NCBI RefSeq assembly: GCF_000744105.1
Contig: NZ_JQLH01000001.1
Span: 682,001-746,000, forward strand
DNA: 64,000 bases
DNA from: Maribacter forsetii DSM 18668
Lineage (GTDB): Bacteria; Bacteroidota; Bacteroidia; Flavobacteriales; Flavobacteriaceae
Reading direction: 5' to 3'
Shown piece by piece: positions 43,263 through 50,865 of this stretch. How positions within the stretch are numbered: position 1 is the stretch's first letter; the number at the start of each line of letters is the position of its first letter. Below the pieces are notes generated by a model. That model did no database searches, was not told the DNA's origin, and was given only the letters and a program-made list of their open reading frames with translations. The position numbers and the translations under genes were made by a program.

Positions 43263-45263
43263 TTAGAATAAATTTTCTATATGTTTTTCATCAACTAATG
43301 TTGGTACCGTAACCTTTAGGGTTTTCGTTCTTTCCATTTCACGTTGTAAAGCAAACATCGCCTCTTTGTTTCTAGCCCAACTACGTCTGGCTATTCCGTT
43401 GTTTACATCGTAGAAAAGCATATTTTTTAATTTACGTGCTGCATCGTTAGATCCGTCTAATACCATTCCGAATCCGCCATTGGTGACTTCACCCCAACCA
43501 ACTCCGCCGCCATTATGTATAGAAACCCAAGTTGCTCCTCTAAAACTATCGCCAATCACATTATGTATGGCCATGTCTGCGGTAAACCTGCTACCGTCAT
43601 AAATATTGCTAGTTTCTCTGTATGGCGAATCTGTGCCACTAACATCATGGTGGTCCCGACCTAAAATTACAGGGGCACTTAATTCTCCATTTTCAATTGC
43701 TTCGTTAAAAGCCAAGGCTATTTTTGCCCTTCCTTCGGCATCGGCATATAAAATTCGTGCTTTGGAACCAACCACTAAACGGTTTTGCTCAGCTTCGGAT
43801 ATCCATTTGATATTGTCTGATAGTTGCTGTTGAATTTCTGGGGGTGCAATCTTTTTTATTTCTTTTAATACACGTAATGCAATGGCATCGGTTTTTTGTA
43901 AATCTTCTATTTTTCCAGAAGAGCATACCCAACGAAATGGCCCAAATCCATAGTCGAAACACATGGGTCCCAATATATCTTGAACGTAAGACGGATACTT
44001 AAAATCTATTTTGTTCTCTGCCATTACATCGGCACCGGATCTTGAAGCTTCTAACAAAAAGGCGTTGCCATAATCAAAGAAATAGGTGCCTCTTGCTGTA
44101 TGCTGATTGATGGCTTCTGCATGTCTACGTAGCGATTCTTGCACTTTTGTTTTAAACGCATCAGGATCCTGATTCATCATTTCATTAGATTCTTCAAAAG
44201 TCAATCCTGCTGGATAATAACCACCTGCCCACGGATTATGCAAAGAAGTTTGGTCTGAACCAAGGTGAATGAATATGTCCTCTTTAAAAAAACGTTCCCA
44301 TACATCGACCACATTGCCAATGAACGCCAGTGAAACGATTTCATTTTTAGAGGTCGCTTCCTTTGTTCTTGCTACTAAAACATCTAAATCTTCAATCAAT
44401 TCATCTACCCAACCTTGTTCATGCCTCTTTTTTGCTGCAAGCGGATTCACTTCTGCACAAATGGTGATGCATCCGGCAATGTTACCGGCTTTTGGTTGTG
44501 CACCGCTCATTCCGCCTAATCCCGCAGTTAAGAATATTTTTCCATTGGGATTTTCATCTGCGCTTAACACTTTTCTAAAAGCATTCATTACAGTAATGGC
44601 AGTGCCGTGAACGATACCTTGAGGACCAATGTACATATACGAACCCGCAGTCATTTGTCCGTATTGGGTGACACCTAGTGCATTGTATTTGTCCCAATCG
44701 TCTTGTTTGGAGTAATTCGGAATCATCATTCCGTTTGTGACCACAACCCTAGGAGCTTCTTTAGATGACGGAAACATTCCCATAGGATGGCCGGAATAGA
44801 TATGTAAGGTTTGTTCGTTCGTCATTTCAGATAAATACTGCATGGTCAATAGGTACTGCGCCCAATTTTGGAAAACGGCTCCGTTACCACCATAGGTAAT
44901 AAGTTCTTGCGGATGTTGTGCAACGGCAGGGTCCAGATTATTCTGAATCATGAGCATGATGGCTGCAGCGTGACTAGTTTGTGCCGGATATGCTGAAATA
45001 GCACGGGCATACATCTTATAAGAGGGTTGAAAACGATACATGTAAATTCTGCCATAGGTCTTTAATTCTTCAGCAAATTCAGGAGCTAATACCGCATGCC
45101 AGTCCGCCGGAAAATAACGCAAGGCATTTCTAATCGCCAATTGTTTTTCTTCTTTAGATAATATCTGCTTTCGGTTTGGGGCGTGACTAACCGCTGAAGA
45201 ACGCTCCTTTTTTGGAGGTAATTCAGTAGGTATCCCTTGTTGTATTTCTGACTTAAAATCCAT
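43263..45263 (-). CDS. hutU: Urocanate hydratase
   Basis: A 666-residue urocanase, longer than the usual 550-560 residues because of about 100 extra N-terminal residues and internal insertions, as in other Bacteroidota. Family text includes NPAVAQHPQELITYGGNG near 113, the NAD-binding FLTAGLGGMSGAQPKAG near 242, and the cysteine-bearing stretch PYRETSNIYDGSRFTADMAIHN near 560. It converts urocanate to imidazolone propionate with NAD+ as bound electrophile. It follows hutI by 55 bp. Confidence 0.96.
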   Translation of the reverse strand: MDFKSEIQQGIPTELPPKKERSSAVSHAPNRKQILSKEEKQLAIRNALRYFPADWHAVLAPEFAEELKTYGRIYMYRFQPSYKMYARAISAYPAQTSHAAAIMLMIQNNLDPAVAQHPQELITYGGNGAVFQNWAQYLLTMQYLSEMTNEQTLHIYSGHPMGMFPSSKEAPRVVVTNGMMIPNYSKQDDWDKYNALGVTQYGQMTAGSYMYIGPQGIVHGTAITVMNAFRKVLSADENPNGKIFLTAGLGGMSGAQPKAGNIAGCITICAEVNPLAAKKRHEQGWVDELIEDLDVLVARTKEATSKNEIVSLAFIGNVVDVWERFFKEDIFIHLGSDQTSLHNPWAGGYYPAGLTFEESNEMMNQDPDAFKTKVQESLRRHAEAINQHTARGTYFFDYGNAFLLEASRSGADVMAENKIDFKYPSYVQDILGPMCFDYGFGPFRWVCSSGKIEDLQKTDAIALRVLKEIKKIAPPEIQQQLSDNIKWISEAEQNRLVVGSKARILYADAEGRAKIALAFNEAIENGELSAPVILGRDHHDVSGTDSPYRETSNIYDGSRFTADMAIHNVIGDSFRGATWVSIHNGGGVGWGEVTNGGFGMVLDGSNDAARKLKNMLFYDVNNGIARRSWARNKEAMFALQREMERTKTLKVTVPTLVDEKHIENLF

Positions 45264-45303
45264 CTTTAATATTTTGAGCTATAGAATTAGAATATTTTAA
45301 GAG

Positions 45304-45331
45304 TTCCCCCTTTGGGGGCTAGGGGGCTTTA
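45304..45331 (-). repeat. Dispersed C5-TTT-G5 repeat, copy 2
   Basis: TTCCCCCTTTGGGGG followed by CTAGGGGGCTTTA, nearly the same as at 16466-16492. It contains the hutI stop codon, so the last residues of HutI (KAP, then TAG) are read from the repeat. Copies after the ends of unrelated genes suggest a REP-like element. Confidence 0.6.
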
Positions 45332-46572
45332 TGTCTATCAAAAACCAACTCACCATTTTTCCAAATCATACATGGTTTTAGATTTCCTTGGTTGTATAGA
45401 ATATCTTGGTATTTGTCTGAATGAAATACCGCCAGGTCAGCTAAAAGTCCCGCTTCCAATTTGCCGCGATCTTCTAGTTTTAAAGCTGCCGCTGCTCTAA
45501 ATGTGATTCCTGCCAAGACCTCGGCATTGGTCAGTTTTTCGAATGTTCCCAGAATACTGGCTTGGGTCAGTAAATCGCCCATTGGTGCAGAGCCAGGGTT
45601 GTGGTCACTAGCAATGGCAACTGCTGCACCGGCATCCAATAATTTACGTGCGGGTGTAAAATCGCATCCTAACCCTATAGAGGCTCCAGGTAATGCTACG
45701 GCAATGGTATCACTGTTTGATAAAAGTGCAATTTCTGAATCTGTACTAGCTTCTAGATGGTCTGCGCTAAGAGCATTATGATTTACGGCAACTTTGCTTC
45801 CGCTTGTTGAGAATTGATCTGCATGTACGGTAATATCAAAATTCATGTCGCTAGCTTTTGAGAAATACGCCTGAATATCATCGGCAGAAAAAGCGCTTTG
45901 TTCAATAAAAGCATCCATTCTATGGGTGAGGTTTTCTTCTTTAAGAACAGGGAACAACTTCTCACTTATTAGTTTTAGATACTCCTTTTCTGTTCCCTCA
46001 AAATCTTTTGGTAACATATGCGCTGCAAGGCACGTAGAAATCAATTCTGGTAATGCTTGCTTGTTCGCTTCTTTAATTGCGCGAAGCATTTTCAATTCTT
46101 CATCTACTGTTAATCCGTATCCACTTTTAACCTCTAGTGTAGTGGTGCCATTTTTTAAATGCCGATTGGCTCTTTTAATGGTGTTTTTGGTCAATTCTTC
46201 AGTACTCGCCTTTCGGGTTTCGGTAACGGTATCCCAAATACCACCACCGGAATTTGCAATTTCCAGATATGATTTACCGGCATTTCTCATGGCGTAATCT
46301 TTGGCGCGCGAGCCACCAAAGCAAATATGGGTATGGGCATCTACAAAGCCTGGAAGACAAACATGATTTCCTTTTAATAATTGGATGTCTGCTTGAGGAT
46401 ATTCTGATTTCAAGTCATCAAAATTTCCTGTGGCTAGTATTACCTTGTTTTCTATAACAATTCCGCCTTCAATAATAACATCAAGCTCATGGTCGGCAAT
46501 TGCACCTTTCAATGCCATGCCGGTCATAGGAATGATTTGTTTAAACGGACCTATAAGTGTTCTTTTTGTCAT
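45319..46572 (-). CDS. hutI: Imidazolonepropionase
   Basis: A 417-residue amidohydrolase. Metal-site motifs are DAHTHICFGGSRA near residue 79, HADQFS near 253 and SDHNPGSAP near 330. It opens imidazolone propionate to N-formimidoyl-glutamate, the third step of histidine breakdown. It sits between hutH (4-bp gap) and hutU in one operon. Its last codons come from a dispersed repeat, which seems harmless as the C-terminus is not part of the active site. Confidence 0.96.
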   Translation of the reverse strand: MTKRTLIGPFKQIIPMTGMALKGAIADHELDVIIEGGIVIENKVILATGNFDDLKSEYPQADIQLLKGNHVCLPGFVDAHTHICFGGSRAKDYAMRNAGKSYLEIANSGGGIWDTVTETRKASTEELTKNTIKRANRHLKNGTTTLEVKSGYGLTVDEELKMLRAIKEANKQALPELISTCLAAHMLPKDFEGTEKEYLKLISEKLFPVLKEENLTHRMDAFIEQSAFSADDIQAYFSKASDMNFDITVHADQFSTSGSKVAVNHNALSADHLEASTDSEIALLSNSDTIAVALPGASIGLGCDFTPARKLLDAGAAVAIASDHNPGSAPMGDLLTQASILGTFEKLTNAEVLAGITFRAAAALKLEDRGKLEAGLLADLAVFHSDKYQDILYNQGNLKPCMIWKNGELVFDRHKAP

Positions 46573-46576
46573 TAGA

Positions 46577-48151
46577 TTAGTAGTTTTCGAACTCTTCTGA
46601 GTGTTTTGTCTTTAAAGATATGTTATGTTCTGCTTGTACACGGTCTATAACTTTAAGTATGGTCTGATCTTTTATCATAGCAAGACCTTTTTCAATATCG
46701 TCTGCAAATACCCGGTCTTTACTTGCAAAAGCTACTTGCTCACGTACTGCATTATGTACTTCATCTAAATAAATGCCGGACTTTAGGGGTTTTCTAAATT
46801 CAAATGCTTGTGCTGCTGTTAACAACTCAATAGCTAATATTTTCTCTACATTGCTTATGACTTGCAATGCTTTTCTGCCACCAATAGAGCCCATACTCAC
46901 ATGATCTTCTTGCCCAAGGGAAGTAGGAATACTATCTGCGCTTGATGGAAAGCAAAGTCCCTTATTCTCACTTGCCAATGCTGCGGTGGTGTATTGTAAA
47001 ATCATATATCCGGAATTGATGCCGGTGTCGTTCATAAGTAATTTGGGTACACCAGGACTGTTTCCTTCTAACGATAAATAAATACGCCGGTCTGAAATAT
47101 TACCGATTTCCGATGCAGCCAAACACGCATAATCCAATGCCATGGCTAAAGGTTGACCGTGAAAATTACCACCACTAATGGTCAATTCTTCATCTATAAT
47201 TACGGGATTGTCAGTAACCGAGTTTAACTCTACTTCTAATAATTCTTTTAAATGTAACCAAGCTGTTCTTGAAGCTCCATGAACTTGCGGAATACAACGG
47301 ATGGAGTAGGGGTCTTGAACTTTTTCGCAATCTACATGGGCTTCCATAATTTCAGAGCCCTTTAATAATTTCTTTACTCGTTTTGCCACATGCACATTAC
47401 CTTTAAAAGGACGAAGTGCATGAAGCTCGTTATAAAATGGTTTAACTGAACCCTGTAAACCTTCTATCATCATAGCACCAATAACATCTGCCTGAGCTAA
47501 AATAGAATGTAATTGTGCTACCACTTTTACGGCATGTGCAGCTATAAATTGTGTGCCGTTTATCAATGCCAGCCCTTCTTTTGGTCCCAATTCAATTGGA
47601 TTCAATCCTGTTTTTTTGAAAAGGGTTTCAGTAGTTATCGTTTCATTCTTGTATTCTACCTTACCTAAACCAATTAGTGGTAAGAACAGGTGGGATAATG
47701 GCGCCAAATCTCCCGAAGCGCCCACAGATCCTTGAGAAGGAACTACTGGAATAGCATCGTTCTCTATATGCCATATAATACGCCTAAGGGTGTTCAATGC
47801 TATACCGGAATATCCTTTTGCAAGAGATTGTGCTTTAAGGATCAACATTAATTTAGCAATATCTTTTGCTATAGGTTCGCCAATACCTACACTATGGCTT
47901 TGAAGTATATTGGTCTGTAAAATATTGGTTTCCGATTTTGATATTTTCGTTGTGCATAATGGTCCAAATCCGGTATTGATACCATACACAGGAAGACCTT
48001 TTTCTACAATGTTCTGTACAATTTTCCAGCTCTCGTTTATTTTATGTTCTGTAGCTTTAGAAAGTGTAATAGTATATTCATGGTTTACAATTTGCATTGC
48101 TGTACCTGTAGTAAGCCAATCTTCGCCTAATTTAAATGCCTGTTTGCTCAT
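46577..48151 (-). CDS. hutH: Histidine ammonia-lyase
   Basis: A 524-residue aromatic ammonia-lyase. The Ala145-Ser146-Gly147 triad in GSVGASGDLAPLSH makes the MIO cofactor. Other family text: GINTGFGPLC near 58, SVTDNPVI near 315 and SGGNFHGQPLAMALDYA near 330. It removes ammonia from histidine to give urocanate, the first step. It is the first gene of the hut operon, divergent from a LysR-type gene. Tyrosine or phenylalanine lyase activity is unlikely given the other hut genes. Confidence 0.96.
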   Translation of the reverse strand: MSKQAFKLGEDWLTTGTAMQIVNHEYTITLSKATEHKINESWKIVQNIVEKGLPVYGINTGFGPLCTTKISKSETNILQTNILQSHSVGIGEPIAKDIAKLMLILKAQSLAKGYSGIALNTLRRIIWHIENDAIPVVPSQGSVGASGDLAPLSHLFLPLIGLGKVEYKNETITTETLFKKTGLNPIELGPKEGLALINGTQFIAAHAVKVVAQLHSILAQADVIGAMMIEGLQGSVKPFYNELHALRPFKGNVHVAKRVKKLLKGSEIMEAHVDCEKVQDPYSIRCIPQVHGASRTAWLHLKELLEVELNSVTDNPVIIDEELTISGGNFHGQPLAMALDYACLAASEIGNISDRRIYLSLEGNSPGVPKLLMNDTGINSGYMILQYTTAALASENKGLCFPSSADSIPTSLGQEDHVSMGSIGGRKALQVISNVEKILAIELLTAAQAFEFRKPLKSGIYLDEVHNAVREQVAFASKDRVFADDIEKGLAMIKDQTILKVIDRVQAEHNISLKTKHSEEFENY

Positions 48152-48235
48152 AGCTTTCGCTTTTCAGTATTTTTCTTAAAATTAATACCTATTTTTAATA
48201 CTTGGTAATATCAATTTTGTCATCAATTCATAACT

Positions 48236-49129
48236 ATGAGTAATCAAATAGAATTGCGCCACCTTACCTATTTCCTAGCGGTAGCGCAAGAATTGCACTT
48301 TAGAAAGGCTGCGGAAAAACTGTTTATCTCCCAACCGGGACTCAGTAGGCAGGTGAAGCAGATGGAAGAGATTTTAGAGACCCAATTATTTGAAAGAAAC
48401 AAGAAGAAAGTGGCGCTTACACCTGCTGGTCACTATTTAAAAAAGGAGGTTGAATATATCTTAAATCATCTTGAAAAAGTAGAGCGGCAATTAAAATTGG
48501 TGGGCGATGGTAATAGTGGCGAATTACGAATTGGCTTTTTAGGTTCTGCCATGCAACAGGTGATTCCTAAGTTATTATTACAGATAAAAGATGTCTACCC
48601 CAAAGTGAAAACATCTTTAGAAGAATTGTCAAATATTGCTCAAGTAGATGCCGTTTTAAATGATCAGTTAGATATGGGTTTTGTACGGGTATCTAGAGTA
48701 CCCAGTACATTAGAAATGAAAACCGTTTTCACCGATACCTTTTCTTTGGTTTTACCAGAAAGGTACCCTATGCTGACCAGGGAATTTGACGGTATGGAAA
48801 GATTTGCCAAAGAAGATTTTATATTATTTAGTCAGGCATATAGTCCTTTATACTACGATACCATTATGAGTATTTGTAAAGATGCGGGCTTTGTACCTAA
48901 AGTCTCGCACAAATCGGTTCATGCACATACCATTTTTAAGCTGGTAGAAAATCACATGGGTATTGCAATTGTACCTACTTCTTTGCAAAACGGATTTCAA
49001 ATGAAGGTGAAGTTTGTGGAGTTAAATGATATTCCCCAACGAGCAGAACTATCGGTGATATGGAAAAAGGAACATACCAACCCTGTACTTAAGAATTGTA
49101 TGGAGTTGCTTTTAAAAGACAAGTTTTAA
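48236..49129 (+). CDS. LysR-family transcriptional regulator, probable hut regulator
   Basis: A 297-residue LysR-type protein. The winged helix-turn-helix lies in residues 5-62 (LRHLTYFLAVAQELHFRKAAEKLF, then SQPGLSRQVKQMEE); the effector-binding domain begins near residue 92 (GELRIGFLGSAMQQVIP). It is divergent from hutH with 84 bp between the starts, the classical position for a LysR regulator and its target. The effector could be histidine or urocanate, by analogy with hut regulation; that is inference. Known hut regulators are HutC (GntR) or HutP, so this would be a different solution. Confidence 0.9.
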   Translation: MSNQIELRHLTYFLAVAQELHFRKAAEKLFISQPGLSRQVKQMEEILETQLFERNKKKVALTPAGHYLKKEVEYILNHLEKVERQLKLVGDGNSGELRIGFLGSAMQQVIPKLLLQIKDVYPKVKTSLEELSNIAQVDAVLNDQLDMGFVRVSRVPSTLEMKTVFTDTFSLVLPERYPMLTREFDGMERFAKEDFILFSQAYSPLYYDTIMSICKDAGFVPKVSHKSVHAHTIFKLVENHMGIAIVPTSLQNGFQMKVKFVELNDIPQRAELSVIWKKEHTNPVLKNCMELLLKDKF

Positions 49130-49194
49130 TACTTATGTAACATAGAATGAGGTTTTCAAATCTTAATTTTACTTTGGTTACAAATGGGAGAAAA

Positions 49195-49276
49195 TAGAAG
49201 ATAGAGAATAGAGCTTGCTGCGAATTGCGCTATGCGCGCAACGATTAACGATTAACGAACAACGAACAACGAAAAT
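49195..49276 (+). repeat. Low-complexity repeat tract before the nitroreductase gene
   Basis: The stretch holds purine-rich repeats (AGAAGATAGAGAATAGAG), a hairpin TTGCGC...GCGCAA, and then ACGATTAACGATTAACG and AACAACGAACAACGA direct repeats up to the ATG. It lacks an open frame. It looks like a dispersed intergenic repeat element of unknown type. Confidence 0.55.
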
Positions 49277-49834
49277 ATGATATTAGATATAATCAAAAAG
49301 AGACGATCGGTATTTCCGGTGCAATATAATGATACACCAATTACGAAGGCAGATATAGAAAAGGTGTTAGAAGCGGCAAATTGGGCACCTAACCATAAGT
49401 GTACAGAGCCATGGCGATTTAAAGTGATTCAAGGGGAAGCAAAAGGTAGGTTAGGTAATTTCTTATCTAAAAAATATGAAGAGCTTGATCCTAAGCCAAA
49501 AGCAATGAAGATTAAAAAGCTGCAGGAAAATCCTAAAATGGCAAGTACTATTATTGCAATTTGCATGCAAAGAGATCCTAATGAATCGATTCCGGAATGG
49601 GAAGAGGTTGCTGCAGTTGCTATGGCAGTTCAGAATATGTGGTTGCAGTGCACGGATATGGGCATTGGGTCGTATTGGTCTTCACCGGGACTCATAAAAC
49701 ACATGGGGGAGTTTTTAAGCTTAGCCAATGGTGAAAAATGTTTAGGATTTTTCTATATGGGTAATTTTGATGGAGAATTTGGTGAAGGTAAACGTGAGCC
49801 TATTGAAAGTAAAACAGAATGGATAACGGAGTAA
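49277..49834 (+). CDS. Nitroreductase family protein
   Basis: A 185-residue FMN-dependent nitroreductase-fold enzyme. The family text is IKKRRSVFPVQYNDTPITKADIEKVLEAANWAPNHKCTEPWRF in short pieces at residues 6-48, with FMN-contact residues in RRS and the late GSYWSSPG near residue 133 and GFFYMGN near 160. It reduces nitro compounds or quinones with NAD(P)H; the natural substrate is unknown. It stands alone after a repeat tract, and converges on the DUF456 gene. Confidence 0.88.
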   Translation: MILDIIKKRRSVFPVQYNDTPITKADIEKVLEAANWAPNHKCTEPWRFKVIQGEAKGRLGNFLSKKYEELDPKPKAMKIKKLQENPKMASTIIAICMQRDPNESIPEWEEVAAVAMAVQNMWLQCTDMGIGSYWSSPGLIKHMGEFLSLANGEKCLGFFYMGNFDGEFGEGKREPIESKTEWITE

Positions 49835-49842
49835 TATCTCCT

Positions 49843-50358
49843 TTAATTAAAGAAAGGAAATAGGGCATTACTATGCTCCCAAGCTTTTGAAATGAAGAGT
49901 CCCAAATAAACAATGGCGACCATAAATTTTAAAAATGTACCTGTTAAAAATCCTAAAAAAGAACCAAAAGCCGCTTTCGTAGCGGTTTTTTTGTCTGCTT
50001 TATTCAGTAATTCTCCTACTAAAGCACCCACAAAAGGCCATATAATAATTCCGAATGGTCCTAGAACTGGGAATATTAAAGCAACCAATAATCCTACCGT
50101 GGTTCCTATAACTCCCGCTTTCGTACCTCCAAACTTCTTTGTTCCTATGGCTGGTATTACGTAATCTAATCCAAAAACTACTAAGGCTATAGCTAGTGTA
50201 ATACCTAAAAACGTCCAATTCATGGTAATAGCGCTGGTAGAATATAATAACAGTAAACCTACCCAACTAATTGGAGGTCCGGGTAAAACGGGTAAAAAGC
50301 TTCCTAGAATACCTACGAGCATTAATATAAAGCCTAGAACTAATAAAAATATATCCAT
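49843..50358 (-). CDS. DUF456 membrane protein
   Basis: A 171-residue membrane protein with about five hydrophobic segments. The start LLVLGFILMLVGILGSFLPVLPGPPISWVGLLLL and the glycine-rich GTKKFGGTKAGVIGTTVGLL are typical of DUF456. No function is known. It converges on the nitroreductase with 8 bp between the stops, and it is divergent from the BlaI-family gene. Confidence 0.85.
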   Translation of the reverse strand: MDIFLLVLGFILMLVGILGSFLPVLPGPPISWVGLLLLYSTSAITMNWTFLGITLAIALVVFGLDYVIPAIGTKKFGGTKAGVIGTTVGLLVALIFPVLGPFGIIIWPFVGALVGELLNKADKKTATKAAFGSFLGFLTGTFLKFMVAIVYLGLFISKAWEHSNALFPFFN

Positions 50359-50454
50359 TGTAAATAGTAAGTGTTGCTTATAAGACTAATATAGGTTGCA
50401 TTTGTTACATGATCACCTATCAAAATAAATTTTTTCAACTATAAAATTAGTTTA

Positions 50455-50470
50455 AACTAAATATTTAGTT
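50455..50470. promoter_or_regulatory. BlaI-type operator site 1
   Basis: A perfect 16-bp palindrome, AACTAAATATTTAGTT (AACTAA-N4-TTAGTT). Its right end touches the -7 box at 50470-50477. A second overlapping palindrome, TTAGTTTAAACTAA, covers 50447-50460. It is the likely site of autorepression by the BlaI-type gene. Confidence 0.7.
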
Positions 50471-50477
50471 ATATTTG
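50470..50477 (+). promoter_or_regulatory. -7 box of the blaI-M56 operon
   Basis: TATATTTG, an exact match. The expected TTG position holds TTAG (50447-50450). The box lies between the two operator sites, so bound repressor would block the polymerase. Confidence 0.65.
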
Positions 50478-50484
50478 GGTGTAG

Positions 50485-50500
50485 AACTAAAAGATTAGTT
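50485..50500. promoter_or_regulatory. BlaI-type operator site 2
   Basis: AACTAA-AAGA-TTAGTT, with the same half sites and spacer length as site 1. The two sites are 30 bp apart, close to three helical turns, so repressor dimers would sit on one face of the DNA. It ends 2 bp before the ATG. Confidence 0.7.
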
Positions 50501-50502
50501 GA

Positions 50503-50865
50503 ATGAAGCAGTTGACAAAAGCAGAGGAAGAAGTAATGATTGTGTTATGGGAATTACAGAAATGTAACGTAGCATCGATCATTGAAAAATTACCTGAACC
50601 AAAACCGGCATATAATACCGTTTCTACAATTGTTAGAATTTTAGAAAGCAAGGGTTTTGTTGATCATGAACAAGTAGGTAAAGGATATTTGTATTTCCCT
50701 TTGGTGAAGAAATCAGATTACAGTAATCAATCCATCAACAAATTGGTAGACGGCTATTTTCAAGGTTCATTTAAAAGTATGGTGTCATTTTTTATGAAGA
50801 AGAATGATATGAGCCTATCGGAATTGGAATCTGTTTTAAATGAAATTAAAAAGGAAAAACCATGA
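50503..50865 (+). CDS. BlaI/MecI/CopY-family repressor
   Basis: A 120-residue Penicillinase_R protein. The winged helix domain covers residues 1-75 (LTKAEEEVMIVLWELQKCNVASIIEKL, then YNTVSTIVRILESKGFVDHEQVGK). The C-terminal part gives dimerisation. In the bla and mec systems, the partner M56 protein causes cleavage or inactivation of the repressor. The stop overlaps the start of the M56 gene by 4 bp. Two matching operators lie before the gene, so it should regulate itself. Confidence 0.93.
   Translation: MKQLTKAEEEVMIVLWELQKCNVASIIEKLPEPKPAYNTVSTIVRILESKGFVDHEQVGKGYLYFPLVKKSDYSNQSINKLVDGYFQGSFKSMVSFFMKKNDMSLSELESVLNEIKKEKP

Noticed and set aside
49195..49276. A CRISPR-like array from the repeated AACGA words
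   Set aside because: Repeats are only 7-8 bp with no spacers of constant length, and no cas genes are in the window.
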